DNA of 64,000 bases from NCBI RefSeq assembly GCF_001529295.1, contig NZ_LLWK01000037.1, forward strand, positions 600,677 through 664,676. The letters are read 5' to 3'. This document shows positions 36,427-44,252 of the stretch, piece after piece. The DNA is from Flavobacterium sp. TAB 87 (GTDB taxonomy: Bacteria; Bacteroidota; Bacteroidia; Flavobacteriales; Flavobacteriaceae). Each line of letters opens with the position of its first letter. Within the stretch, counting starts at the first letter, position 1. The translations under genes were made by a program, and so were the position numbers. The notes beneath the pieces were generated by a model, which was not told the DNA's origin, did not search any database, and was given only the letters and a program-made list of their open reading frames with translations.

Positions 36427-37170
36427 TTATTTGGTTGGTTTTATAGTTTCAAAAAATCCATTGTCATTTTCAAAAGCAGTTCCAATTACTACTAAATCGG
36501 CTCCCGCTTGATGTGCTTCTTGAATTTGGCGCAAAGTTACAATTCCTCCACCCACAATTACAGGAATACTAACATTTTTGGCGATTAAAGAAATCATTTG
36601 TAAGGGTATAGCCTGTTTAGCACCACTTCCCGCTTCGAGATAAATTAATTTTGTGCCTAACATTTCACCGGCTTGTGCAGTTGCTAAAACCAAATCTAAG
36701 TTTTCTCTTTGCAAAGGAGTTGTTTTACTCACGCGAGCGACAGCCGTTTCGCTTCCACTTTCTATTAAAATATACCCTGTAGAAATAATTTCGAGATTTG
36801 TTTTTTTAAGAATTGGCGCTGCCTGCACCTGGTATTCAATTAAATAATCAGAATTTCGGCCCGACAACAACGACAAAAACAAGATAGCATCTGCTTTGTC
36901 TGAAATTTGAGTAGGATCGCCAGGAAACAAAACGATGGGCAAATCGATACTATTTCGCAACTCGGTTAACAACTCTTCTAAAATAAAATTAGTTACGATG
37001 CTGCCTCCTACAAAAATATGAGTCGCTGGCGAAAGTTGTATTTTTTGGACAAGTGCTGGTATACTTTTTACCTCAATTTTATCAGGATCTAATAAAATGG
37101 CAAGTAGTTTTTTATGGGCTTCTTTGGCTTTTAAAATTTCGTGGTAAATGATCTTGGTTTGATTTTGCAT
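36427..37170 (-). CDS. Geranylgeranylglyceryl/heptaprenylglyceryl phosphate synthase family (GGGP synthase)
   Basis: The protein is 247 aa. It is a TIM-barrel prenyltransferase that joins a polyprenyl diphosphate to glycerol-1-phosphate. Signs are LLAILLDPDKI, THIFVGGSIVTNFILEELL, FPGDPTQISDKADAILFLSL, STGYILIESG, LIYLEAGSGA and VIVGGGIVTLRQ. The Bacteroidota group makes geranylgeranylglyceryl phosphate in some tested members; the product in this organism is inferred. A TACTTTTG box (37187-37180) ends only 9 nt before the ATG, implying a very short leader. It is first in a run with pnuC (9-bp gap). Confidence 0.9.
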   Translation of the reverse strand: MQNQTKIIYHEILKAKEAHKKLLAILLDPDKIEVKSIPALVQKIQLSPATHIFVGGSIVTNFILEELLTELRNSIDLPIVLFPGDPTQISDKADAILFLSLLSGRNSDYLIEYQVQAAPILKKTNLEIISTGYILIESGSETAVARVSKTTPLQRENLDLVLATAQAGEMLGTKLIYLEAGSGAKQAIPLQMISLIAKNVSIPVIVGGGIVTLRQIQEAHQAGADLVVIGTAFENDNGFFETIKPTK

Positions 37171-37223
37171 AATGGCTGCAAAAGTAAATTTTTTTTGATG
37201 GCTGTTTACTATTTATAATGAAT

Positions 37224-37231
37224 TATCTTTG
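37224..37231 (+). promoter_or_regulatory. Predicted -7 box of the Crp/Fnr regulator gene
   Basis: TATCTTTG, the same octamer as in the promoter at 37968, fits TAnnTTTG. It lies about 93 nt before the regulator start. No matching palindrome precedes it. Confidence 0.45.
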
Positions 37232-37323
37232 AGCAACTGCGGTAAAGCAGAATTCATGTCTATCGAAATTGATTTGCTTCAAACTAAATTTTGTACCAAA
37301 CAAACAACCTTAAAAAACCAATA

Positions 37324-37920
37324 ATGATTGCTAGTTCACTGCTTCAAAAATATGGAGTTCAAATTAAATCCTATTCTAAAAATGAGTTGATATTTGAAGA
37401 AGGCAAAAGTCCCTCTCATTATTTTCAAATTCTTTCGGGAGAAGTAAAAATGAATAACTTTAATGATGATGGCCGCGAATTTATTCAAGGTTTTTTTAAT
37501 GAAAATCAATGTTTTGGAGAACCGCCTTTGTTTTTAAATCGCGATTATCCTGCCAATGCGGTTGCAGTTGAAGATGTGCAATTGTACGTACTGCCTAAAA
37601 GCAGTTTTATGGAACTTTTGCATGACAATCCAGATGTGAGTTTAAAGGTCATTGAAAATTTAGCGCAACGGCTATACTACAAATCGGTTATGGCCGCCGA
37701 AATATCTAACCATGAACCCGAACATCGTGTATTGCGCTTGTTTGATTATTCGATCACTTTTTTCAATTTCAAAAAAGACGAAAATGGCTACCTCATCAAT
37801 CTAACGAGACAGCAAATTGGAGACTTAACGGGATTGCGAGTAGAAACGGTAATTCGTGCCATAAAATCGTTAGAAAAAAAAGGCGAAGTAAAAATTATAA
37901 GCCGAAAAGTGTATCGATAA
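37324..37920 (+). CDS. Crp/Fnr-family transcriptional regulator
   Basis: The protein is 198 aa from the ATG at 37324; a TTG 33 nt upstream is the only alternative in frame. An N-terminal cNMP-binding-type beta barrel (about 10-115, ELIFEEGKSPSHYFQILSGE, CFGEPPLF) is followed by a long helix and a winged HTH (about 150-198), with LTRQQIGDLTGLRVETVIRA as the recognition helix-turn-helix. There are no N-terminal Cys ligands, so it is not an Fe-S FNR. It directly precedes a palindrome-controlled globin unit, so an NO, heme or redox response is plausible. Ligand unknown. Confidence 0.92.
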   Translation: MIASSLLQKYGVQIKSYSKNELIFEEGKSPSHYFQILSGEVKMNNFNDDGREFIQGFFNENQCFGEPPLFLNRDYPANAVAVEDVQLYVLPKSSFMELLHDNPDVSLKVIENLAQRLYYKSVMAAEISNHEPEHRVLRLFDYSITFFNFKKDENGYLINLTRQQIGDLTGLRVETVIRAIKSLEKKGEVKIISRKVYR

Positions 37921-37926
37921 AACAGT

Positions 37927-37975
37927 GTTTATGATTTGAATCATAAACTACTGCGTGGCTGTGGCTGTATCTTTG
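37927..37975 (+). promoter_or_regulatory. Perfect palindrome and promoter ahead of the globin unit
   Basis: GTTTATGATT-TG-AATCATAAAC (37927-37948) is a perfect 10-bp-arm inverted repeat with a TGATnnnnATCA-like core, as bound by Crp/Fnr proteins. A -7 box TATCTTTG (37968-37975) starts 19 nt after it, and the usual TTTG -33 element is missing. The palindrome centre lies about 42 nt before the likely transcription start, the class II activator position. Confidence 0.7.
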
Positions 37976-37995
37976 TAGTATAAAAACTATGTACT

Positions 37996-38277
37996 ATGAC
38001 ACTATATAACAATATATTCGAAAAATTCAATCAAACTTATATTAGTTCTGCAACATTAGCCTTGTTAGCACAAAGTTGCTTAGGCGGCGCTGCAGCAATG
38101 ACCATTTTAGCAAATGGTACGTCATTGTGGCAAATGGCTCAATTAGGAGTTATTGTACTGCTTTGTATGGGTGTGAATACCGGTATTTTGGCACAGTTGG
38201 GCCATAAAATGATCTTCAACTTTGTACTTGCTAGTGCTTTTTTTAGTACCTTATTTATTATTTTAAATTCTAACTAA
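37996..38277 (+). CDS. Small membrane protein of unknown function, cotranscribed with the globin gene
   Basis: The protein is 93 aa with two or three hydrophobic segments: SATLALLAQSCLGGAAAMTI, LGVIVLLCMGVNTGIL and FNFVLASAFFSTLFIIL. I do not recognise it. It is the first gene behind the palindrome promoter and ends 7 bp before the truncated haemoglobin gene, so the two very likely act together. Conserved-looking Gly and Cys within the first segment might matter for heme or gas-related function, but that is only a guess. Confidence 0.7.
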   Translation: MTLYNNIFEKFNQTYISSATLALLAQSCLGGAAAMTILANGTSLWQMAQLGVIVLLCMGVNTGILAQLGHKMIFNFVLASAFFSTLFIILNSN

Positions 38278-38284
38278 ATTCTAA

Positions 38285-38680
38285 ATGAAAAAAGAAATAG
38301 AAAACCGTGAGGATGTTGCACTTTTAGTCCATACTTTTTACGACACGATTCGTGAGAATGACGAAATTGGTTTCTATTTTAATGAAACAATTAAAGATTG
38401 GCCTGCTCATCTAGAAAAGTTGACCGATTTTTGGGAGATGAATTTATTTGGCGGACGTAATTTTCACGGCAATCCGATTGTGGCACACAATCAGGTAGAC
38501 GAGAAATACCAAGGAGCAATTACTCCTGAATTATTTGGCGTTTGGCTGAACAATTGGTTTGCCACAATTGACCTTCTTTTTGAAGGGGAAAATGCGGATA
38601 TCTTAAAAAGAAGAGCTCGTAAAATGAGTACTTTTTTATATTTAAATATCTTTCAAAACCGAGAAAGAAAACCTGCATAA
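38285..38680 (+). CDS. Group III truncated haemoglobin
   Basis: The protein is 131 aa. Group III truncated globins bind heme and react with O2 or NO, and are tied to nitrosative stress in Campylobacter (Ctb). Family signs are LVHTFYDTIRENDEIGFYF at the start, DFWEMNLFGGRNFHGNPIVA with the likely proximal His in VAHNQV, and FGVWLNNWFATIDLLFEG with the conserved helix-G Trp. It follows the small membrane protein gene by 7 bp behind the palindrome promoter, downstream of a Crp/Fnr regulator. Confidence 0.92.
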   Translation: MKKEIENREDVALLVHTFYDTIRENDEIGFYFNETIKDWPAHLEKLTDFWEMNLFGGRNFHGNPIVAHNQVDEKYQGAITPELFGVWLNNWFATIDLLFEGENADILKRRARKMSTFLYLNIFQNRERKPA

Positions 38681-38730
38681 AAAAATAAAATCTGCTTTCC
38701 CATCTAACCTACTAGTATATTTCTGTTTTT

Positions 38731-39363
38731 TTAATACTGAGAAGCGTACACTAAAATACAATTTTCTATTTCGGTAAATTCTACCCCAAATTTAACTGAA
38801 AGACCCGAAAATTGTAAATACGCGCTTGTCGAATTTTTATTTCCCTTAAAGGAATCAACTTCTATATGATCTTTGAAGCTGATTCCTTTTTCATTTCTTA
38901 TTTTGAAAATGGCTTCTTTGGCTCCCCAAATCACGGTGAGTTGTTTGATGTATTCTGCTGTGTTTTCAAGATTTAGGTAAGCAAATTCTTTATCGGCAAA
39001 TTTAGTAGCAATACGCTGAATCTTATCGCGCTGCAATTCGATATCTATTCCTGTAGGTTGATCACTGACGATAATGCCAGCGAATTGATTGGAATGGGTG
39101 ATTGAAATGTGTTTGCCGTTGTCTAAATGAGGTTTCCCAGAAGCATCATAATACAAGTTAAAATCGGTCAAGCCCAGTTGTTTTAATAACATACGAACGC
39201 TCAAAAAAGCTCTTTGGTGCAACTCAGACTTCATGCCATCCAAGCGCAATTGCATGTTTGGCTTTAGCGCTACTTGCGCTTTTAGTTCGTTTAAGGATTC
39301 GGTGATCTTCCAAACTAATAATTGAGTGTTTTCGTTTGGAGCAATTGTTTTATATAGAGGCAT
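38731..39363 (-). CDS. 4'-phosphopantetheinyl transferase superfamily protein
   Basis: The protein is 210 aa, Sfp-like by size. It moves the phosphopantetheine arm of CoA onto a carrier-protein serine. The Mg/CoA motifs are GIDIEL (TGIDIELQRDKIQRIATKFA) and WGAKEAIFK (here TVIWGAKEAIFKI), with HISITHSNQFAGIIV as the first P-motif. Bacteroidota members often modify fatty-acid or aryl-polyene/flexirubin carrier proteins, but the partner here is unknown. Single gene converging with the globin gene; it is preceded by a structured repeat at 39425-39500. Confidence 0.92.
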   Translation of the reverse strand: MPLYKTIAPNENTQLLVWKITESLNELKAQVALKPNMQLRLDGMKSELHQRAFLSVRMLLKQLGLTDFNLYYDASGKPHLDNGKHISITHSNQFAGIIVSDQPTGIDIELQRDKIQRIATKFADKEFAYLNLENTAEYIKQLTVIWGAKEAIFKIRNEKGISFKDHIEVDSFKGNKNSTSAYLQFSGLSVKFGVEFTEIENCILVYASQY

Positions 39364-39424
39364 TTGCTTGAATTCTGAATATTAAATGGTTGGTTGGTAA
39401 AACGATGTTAGCATCTAGCACTTT

Positions 39425-39500
39425 TTAGTCCCGGTAGCAGCGGCATCCTTTTGTGGCATTGTTTGCCACAAAAGATACAGCGGATGACGGGATTGGCTCC
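39425..39500. repeat. Structured intergenic repeat (copy A)
   Basis: The centre is an 11-bp stem CTTTTGTGGCA with TGCCACAAAAG and a short loop. The ends AGTCCCG and CGGGATT pair as a closing stem, with AGC/CGGC-rich blocks between. The minus strand runs GGAGCC ... ATCCCGTCATCCGCT ... CCGGGACT, a layout I remember from many Flavobacterium intergenic regions. It lies between the PPTase and ahcY starts. Confidence 0.55.
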
Positions 39501-39592
39501 TTATTAATAAAATTAGCTATTATTCTAAAGATTAAGTTATTAAACAATTCATAAATCTAGAATAAAATAGCCGACTTCAAAAAAGTATTCCC

Positions 39593-39600
39593 TAAATTTG
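39593..39600 (+). promoter_or_regulatory. Predicted -7 box of ahcY
   Basis: TAAATTTG fits TAnnTTTG, 31 nt before the start codon. Confidence 0.5.
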
Positions 39601-39631
39601 CAAAAATTTTACACTTACAAATATACTATAA

Positions 39632-40948
39632 ATGAGTACTACAACTATGCCTTTTGTGGCTTTCAAAGTAAAAGACATTTCTCTAGCAGCGTGGGGAAGA
39701 AAAGAAATTGAATTGGCTGAAGCTGAAATGCCAGGTCTTATGGCGCTTCGTTCAGAGTACAAAGACGAGCAACCGCTGAAAGGTTCTCGTATCGCTGGAT
39801 GTTTGCACATGACGATTCAAACGGCTGTTTTAATTGAAACTTTAATTGCTCTTGGTGCCGAGGTGACTTGGAGTTCTTGTAATATTTTCTCTACTCAAGA
39901 TCAAGCTGCTGCTGCTATCGCTGCTGCTGGAATTCAGGTTTATGCTTGGAAAGGCCTAAACGAAGAAGATTTTGACTGGTGTATCGAGCAAACTTTGTTC
40001 TTTGGTGAAGACAGAAAACCATTGAATATGATTTTGGATGATGGTGGAGATTTAACCAACATGGTTATTGACCGTTACCCAGAATTAGTAGCTGGAATTA
40101 AAGGATTGTCTGAAGAAACGACTACTGGAGTGCACAGATTGTACGAAAGAGTAAAAGCGGGAACATTGCCAATGCCTGCAATTAACGTAAATGACTCGGT
40201 AACTAAATCTAAATTTGACAATAAATACGGTTGTAAAGAATCGGCTGTTGATGCAGTTCGTCGTGCAACAGATTTAATGTTGGCTGGAAAAAGAGTGGTT
40301 GTTTGCGGATACGGTGACGTAGGAAAAGGAACTGCTGCTTCTTTTAGAGGTGCTGGATCTATTGTTACAGTTACTGAAATTGATCCTATTTGTGCTTTAC
40401 AAGCAGCAATGGACGGTTTTGAAGTTAAAAAACTAAATAGTGTTGTTGGAAATGCTGATATCATCATCACTACAACTGGAAATAAAGACATCGTTCTTGG
40501 AAGTCATTTTGAACAAATGAAAGACAAAACGGTTGTTTGTAACATTGGACACTTTGACAACGAAATTGATATGGCTTGGTTGAACACAAACCACGGCGCA
40601 TCAAAAATCGAAATCAAACCACAAGTTGACAAATATACAATTGCTGGAAATGACATTATCATTTTGGCTGAAGGTCGTTTGGTAAACCTTGGTTGTGCTA
40701 CAGGTCACCCAAGTTTTGTAATGAGTAACTCATTTACAAACCAAACTTTGGCTCAAATCGAATTGTGGAAAAACAGTGCTTCGTACAAAAACGACGTATA
40801 CATGTTGCCTAAAATTTTAGATGAAAAAGTGGCTGCTTTACACCTTGCAAAATTAGGCGTTGAGTTAGAAACTTTGCGTGACGATCAAGCCGCATACATT
40901 GGCGTTGAAGTTGCTGGACCATACAAACCAGAATACTACAGATACTAG
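39632..40948 (+). CDS. ahcY: Adenosylhomocysteinase (S-adenosylhomocysteine hydrolase)
   Basis: The protein is 438 aa. The NAD-dependent enzyme splits S-adenosylhomocysteine to adenosine and homocysteine. Signatures are [38 protein letters not shown], the Rossmann NAD loop [29 protein letters not shown] and the C-terminal KPEYYRY, which closes the neighbouring subunit's NAD site. Length and motifs are normal. A decayed copy of its 3' end lies 0.9 kb downstream (41861-42075). Confidence 0.98.
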   Translation: MSTTTMPFVAFKVKDISLAAWGRKEIELAEAEMPGLMALRSEYKDEQPLKGSRIAGCLHMTIQTAVLIETLIALGAEVTWSSCNIFSTQDQAAAAIAAAGIQVYAWKGLNEEDFDWCIEQTLFFGEDRKPLNMILDDGGDLTNMVIDRYPELVAGIKGLSEETTTGVHRLYERVKAGTLPMPAINVNDSVTKSKFDNKYGCKESAVDAVRRATDLMLAGKRVVVCGYGDVGKGTAASFRGAGSIVTVTEIDPICALQAAMDGFEVKKLNSVVGNADIIITTTGNKDIVLGSHFEQMKDKTVVCNIGHFDNEIDMAWLNTNHGASKIEIKPQVDKYTIAGNDIIILAEGRLVNLGCATGHPSFVMSNSFTNQTLAQIELWKNSASYKNDVYMLPKILDEKVAALHLAKLGVELETLRDDQAAYIGVEVAGPYKPEYYRY

Positions 40949-41016
40949 AACATTTTAGATTGCTACGCCTGTTCTCCTTTTAGGCTCGGGTGCTTTAGCG
41001 ATTTGTGATTTAAGAA

Positions 41017-41050
41017 TTAAACCCTGATTTCGATAGAAATTGGGGTTTAA
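41017..41050 (+). terminator. Stem-loop after ahcY
   Basis: A 15-bp stem with two G-T pairs, TTAAACCC at the base (41017-41024) with GGGTTTAA (41043-41050). The following T run is weak. Confidence 0.5.
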
Positions 41051-41191
41051 TTGTTTAATTATATTTTATGCAAAGTTATGTTCAGCTTTTAATAGACGAT
41101 TATTATACAATTAATATGTAAGATATTGTAATTTCTTAGTTCGAATTTAAGTGATATTTACATTTATATTATAACTTAAATAATTAAGAAA

Positions 41192-41569
41192 ATGTCACAC
41201 AATAATAAAAAACAATTCGGAGTTTGGATGGATTCTCAACATGCCACAATAATAGGTAGAGATGAAAACAATGAAGGTGAATTTAAAGTGCTTGGTCACG
41301 AAAAATACACCGGAGTTCCTGGAAATTCAAATGAAAATGCAGAACATAATCACGAGGTAACGTTGAGAACAAAATTCTTTAAAGAAATTCTTTCTCATAT
41401 GCAGAATGTTGATGAATTGCATGTAACGGGAACTGGTGTCGTTCAAGAACAATTTATTAATTATCTTGCTGAAACTTCACAATACAAGAATGTGAAAACT
41501 TCTGAATGTACTAGCAACAAAATGAGCGATGAGGACACAATTGCTCATATTTCAAATAAATTTAATTAA
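41192..41569 (+). CDS. Small protein resembling an eRF1 domain-3-like fold (translational-machinery-protein-like)
   Basis: The protein is 125 aa. The opening FGVWMDSQHATIIGRD and the later VDELHVTGTGVVQEQFINYL followed by YKNVKTSECTSNKMSDEDTI match the layout of short bacterial proteins labelled translational machinery protein or baeRF-type (eRF1 domain 3: strand, VTGxGxxxxxFxxxL helix, then a Thr/Glu-rich strand). No GGQ-type loop and no transmembrane segment are present. A ribosome-related role is only inferred from this likeness. Single gene with a strong terminator, in a region with gene relics. Confidence 0.55.
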   Translation: MSHNNKKQFGVWMDSQHATIIGRDENNEGEFKVLGHEKYTGVPGNSNENAEHNHEVTLRTKFFKEILSHMQNVDELHVTGTGVVQEQFINYLAETSQYKNVKTSECTSNKMSDEDTIAHISNKFN

Positions 41570-41590
41570 TTTTAAATGTATCAGATTTAA

Positions 41591-41623
41591 AAAGACCTCA
41601 ATTTGTAAAAATTGAGGTCTTTT
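41591..41623. terminator. Terminator after the eRF1-like gene
   Basis: A perfect 14-bp stem AAAGACCTCAATTT (41591-41604) with AAATTGAGGTCTTT (41609-41622). Confidence 0.88.
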
Positions 41624-41642
41624 GATTTCTACAACATATCAT

Positions 41643-41776
41643 TCAATTTTTGATAAAATTTATTTTTCCAAACCGCGACGCTTTTTTGGGTTTCTCAAAA
41701 TTATCTTTCTCTAAAATAGATGTGCTCTTCACTTTTAAATCTGGCAAATTAATTTTACATCAGCATAGTTAGACAT
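41643..41776 (-). pseudogene. Possible decayed ORF, minus strand
   Basis: From an ATG at 41776 the minus strand gives MSNYADVKLI, then a shift of one frame continues LPDLKVKSTSILEKDNFEKP with KKASRFGKINFIKN to a stop at 41643. The peptide has normal amino-acid make-up for a coding tail but no recognisable family. It sits beside the ahcY relic, in a stretch otherwise free of genes. A chance open frame cannot be ruled out. Confidence 0.3.
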
Positions 41777-41840
41777 TTCGACTATTGGTTGTTTTATCGA
41801 AATAACTCCTAAAAATAGTAGTAAAACTTAGTAGTATTTT

Positions 41841-41862
41841 GATTTGCTAATTTTAGCAAATC
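41841..41862. repeat. Perfect palindrome at the border of the ahcY relic
   Basis: GATTTGCTAA-TT-TTAGCAAATC, ten-base arms with a 2-nt loop. Homology to ahcY starts where the right arm ends. Confidence 0.75.
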
Positions 41863-42075
41863 ATTCACCAACAAAATTTTGGCTCAAGTAGAATTATGGA
41901 AAAACAACACGGCATTAGACAATGTCGATTATATTTTACCAACCATCGATGCAAAAGTAATTTTCTGACCCTTAGTTATATTAGGCGTTTTATTAGAGGT
42001 TTTCGTGACAACCAAGCGGCTTACATTCGCATAGAGGTTTCAGTCCCTTACAGTCCCGAACACTACAGACACTAG
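41861..42075 (+). pseudogene. Decayed 3' end of a second adenosylhomocysteinase gene
   Basis: Translation gives SFTNKILAQVELWKNNTALD, then VDYILPTIDAKV, an in-frame stop (TGA at 41966), and after a 1-nt loss the frame of RDNQAAYIRIEVSVPYSPEH ending YRH-stop. The intact ahcY 0.9 kb upstream reads [20 protein letters not shown] ... [11 protein letters not shown] ... [23 protein letters not shown]. The relic covers only about the last 73 codons. The differences are too many for a recent duplication. Confidence 0.88.
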
Positions 42076-42283
42076 ACTAGTGATCAATGAATAATCGTTA
42101 GAAACTAAAAATACAAAACCCTCGCAAAAACGTGCGGCTTTTTGTTTATGCGCGAGTACTTGCTGTCCATTTCCTTCTGCACGAGCTACAAAATCCCTTT
42201 ATCTTATTAAAACGTATTTTCTTCTCAACAATCTCATTTTTTATATCTTTAATTTTTCATACAGCAAATAATTTAAAACAATA

Positions 42284-42790
42284 ATGAAAGAAATTGTAGC
42301 ACTTTCAAAGCAGACAATCACCATCGAAAGAAACGAATTTTTAAGAACCAAAGGCACTATTGATACGAATGTGTATTATATTGAAAGCGGAAGTTTACGG
42401 GTTTTCGTTTTAGATGATGACCAAGAACAAACCATTCGATTTGGATATCAATCTAATATCGTCGCTTCACTAGATTCTTTTCTTACTGGCAAGCCATCTA
42501 ACTTTTACATTCAAGCGATTAAAAAGACCGTTATAAAGGTAATCACTAAACCAGAAATTGACCAGCTTTTAAAAACTGAAACCCATCTAAAGCTCTGGAC
42601 CACCATTTTAGAAGAACTCGTTATACAACAAATGGAACGTGAAATTGACATTCTTACCAGTTCTCCAAAAGAACGTTATCTGAGGGTTTTGAAAAGAAGT
42701 CCGCAACTTTTTCAGGAAATTCCAAATAAACACATTGCTAATTACTTGCGTATGAGTCCTGAAACTTTATCCCGTTTAAAAAAATCTTGA
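42284..42790 (+). CDS. Crp/Fnr-type cyclic-nucleotide-binding regulator, short form
   Basis: The protein is 168 aa. An N-terminal cNMP-binding barrel (about 10-110, YYIESGSLRVFVLDDDQEQT, IRFGYQSNIVASLDSF) is followed by a helix (EELVIQQMEREIDILTSSPK) and a short HTH that ends SPETLSRLKKS. The second part of the winged helix is missing, as is usual for this Bacteroidota subgroup. It is followed by a DinB-family gene on the same strand (57-bp gap), a frequent pairing of small stress genes. Ligand and targets unknown. Confidence 0.88.
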   Translation: MKEIVALSKQTITIERNEFLRTKGTIDTNVYYIESGSLRVFVLDDDQEQTIRFGYQSNIVASLDSFLTGKPSNFYIQAIKKTVIKVITKPEIDQLLKTETHLKLWTTILEELVIQQMEREIDILTSSPKERYLRVLKRSPQLFQEIPNKHIANYLRMSPETLSRLKKS

Positions 42791-42847
42791 TTTCAGTCAA
42801 CAATCAAAGAAATTATTTTTAAGATCTTTGATTAAAGAAACCAAATT

Positions 42848-43390
42848 ATGCGATCAGAAAAATTAATAACCCAACTAATAGAGCAAACAAAGCAAATAAT
42901 AGCGCAAGCTAAAATCCTTAAAGGTTGCGAATTGGACGTTTTGACTTTTAGAGAAAACCAAAAGTCTTGGAACATTTTGGAGTGCTTGCAACATTTAAAT
43001 TTATACGGAGATTTTTACTTGCCAGAAATTGAGAGTAAAATTGCAAAAAGCATAACTACAACTGAGATAGAATTTAAAAGTGGGCTTTTAGGAAACTACT
43101 TTGCGAAAAGCATGTTGCCCAAAGAAAAGTTGAACAAGATGAAAACTTTCAAAAATAAAAATCCTTTAAATAATAAAATTGATCGAACAGTTATTGATAC
43201 ATTTATCAATCAACAGATTAAACTCTTAGAACTACTAAATCAATCTCGAACAGTTAGTTTAAGCCAAACTAAAATAAATATTTCAATTTCAAGTTTTATT
43301 AGGCTCCAACTAGGAGATGCATTTCAGTTTTACCTCAACCACATTATGAGACACTTGCAACAAATAGAAAAGATAAAATCATCATTTTAA
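42848..43390 (+). CDS. DinB-family protein
   Basis: The protein is 180 aa, an all-helical DinB/YfiT-type bundle: QKSWNILECLQHLNLYGDFY carries the usual first His (HLN) and LGDAFQFYLNHIMRHLQQIE the C-terminal HxxxH pair, giving a three-His metal site. DinB proteins are thiol- or metal-dependent transferases with few known substrates; bacillithiol or similar thiol transfer is documented for some. The gene follows a short Crp-type regulator. Confidence 0.85.
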   Translation: MRSEKLITQLIEQTKQIIAQAKILKGCELDVLTFRENQKSWNILECLQHLNLYGDFYLPEIESKIAKSITTTEIEFKSGLLGNYFAKSMLPKEKLNKMKTFKNKNPLNNKIDRTVIDTFINQQIKLLELLNQSRTVSLSQTKINISISSFIRLQLGDAFQFYLNHIMRHLQQIEKIKSSF

Positions 43391-43472
43391 CAGGTTTAAA
43401 AATTAAGTATGTCTATAATTTTAAAACTATAGATTTATATTTGGTTGCAATTTCTAATTATAAAACCTACTC

Positions 43473-44015
43473 ATGAAAAAACGTCTTATCGTACTCTTTG
43501 TACTTGTTTTGCCTTTCGCTACCAATGCACAATTTTCTAGTGCACAACGACAAATGCAAACTTCCAATTATATGTTTGCCAATCAAAACCGAATGTTTAT
43601 GCAGATGCAACAGCAACAGCGCACTATGGCTCGCATGCAAAGCAATGTTCAATCGGTAGAAAATAAATTAGCTAAGGAAGAGCGAAAACGCATGAAGTTG
43701 GAGGAAAAGTCCTTGCGCCAACAAGCTGCTTTAAGAGTAAAACAAGAGCAACTGAATACTGATAGAAAAGATTTTGATAAAAATACAGAAAAAGCAAACA
43801 AGCAAATCATAAAGGCAGTAGAGCAGAAAAACAAAACACAATCGAAAATAGGCGCTAGTAACGCAAAAATTGAAAATTTTAAAAAAGAAATTGAAACTTC
43901 GAAATTAAAGAAAGAAGAATTCGCTAAAAAGCAAGAAGAAGAGAAACGAGCAAAAGAACTGGAAAAATCGGGAAACGCAGAGAAAAAAGAAAAGAAAAAA
44001 GAGCCTAATAAATAA
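43473..44015 (+). CDS. Exported coiled-coil protein of unknown function
   Basis: The protein is 180 aa. MKKRLIVLFVLVLPFATNAQ is a clear signal peptide. The first mature part is rich in Met and Gln (YMFANQNRMFMQMQQQQRTM), and the rest is a long charged coiled coil with many Lys/Glu pairs. No family was recognised. The protein probably sits in the periplasm as a rod. It is a single gene between DinB and the SMR transporter. The G/A-rich 3' part may give spurious similarity to other coiled coils. Confidence 0.75.
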   Translation: MKKRLIVLFVLVLPFATNAQFSSAQRQMQTSNYMFANQNRMFMQMQQQQRTMARMQSNVQSVENKLAKEERKRMKLEEKSLRQQAALRVKQEQLNTDRKDFDKNTEKANKQIIKAVEQKNKTQSKIGASNAKIENFKKEIETSKLKKEEFAKKQEEEKRAKELEKSGNAEKKEKKKEPNK

Positions 44016-44252
44016 CTCTTTTTTAAACCCTGCAATTATTAAAGCCGCTCAGGATTTCTTTAAAAAAATCAGATAAAAATCAGAAACGTAGAGTACGAAC
44101 CAATACTTCAAAGTATTTTTAAGGAAATTATAATGTCTTCTTCACAGCCTTATGTTCTTTGTTAAAATAAAAACGACTTTGTTAGAACTTTAAAACGATG
44201 CTATTATGTGTTGAAAAACACAATAAAGAGTAAATTTGTAAAAATCAAAAAT

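Noticed and set aside
42110..42145. Possible terminator behind the ahcY relic
   Set aside because: CGCA/TGCG can pair only over four bases; too weak to list.
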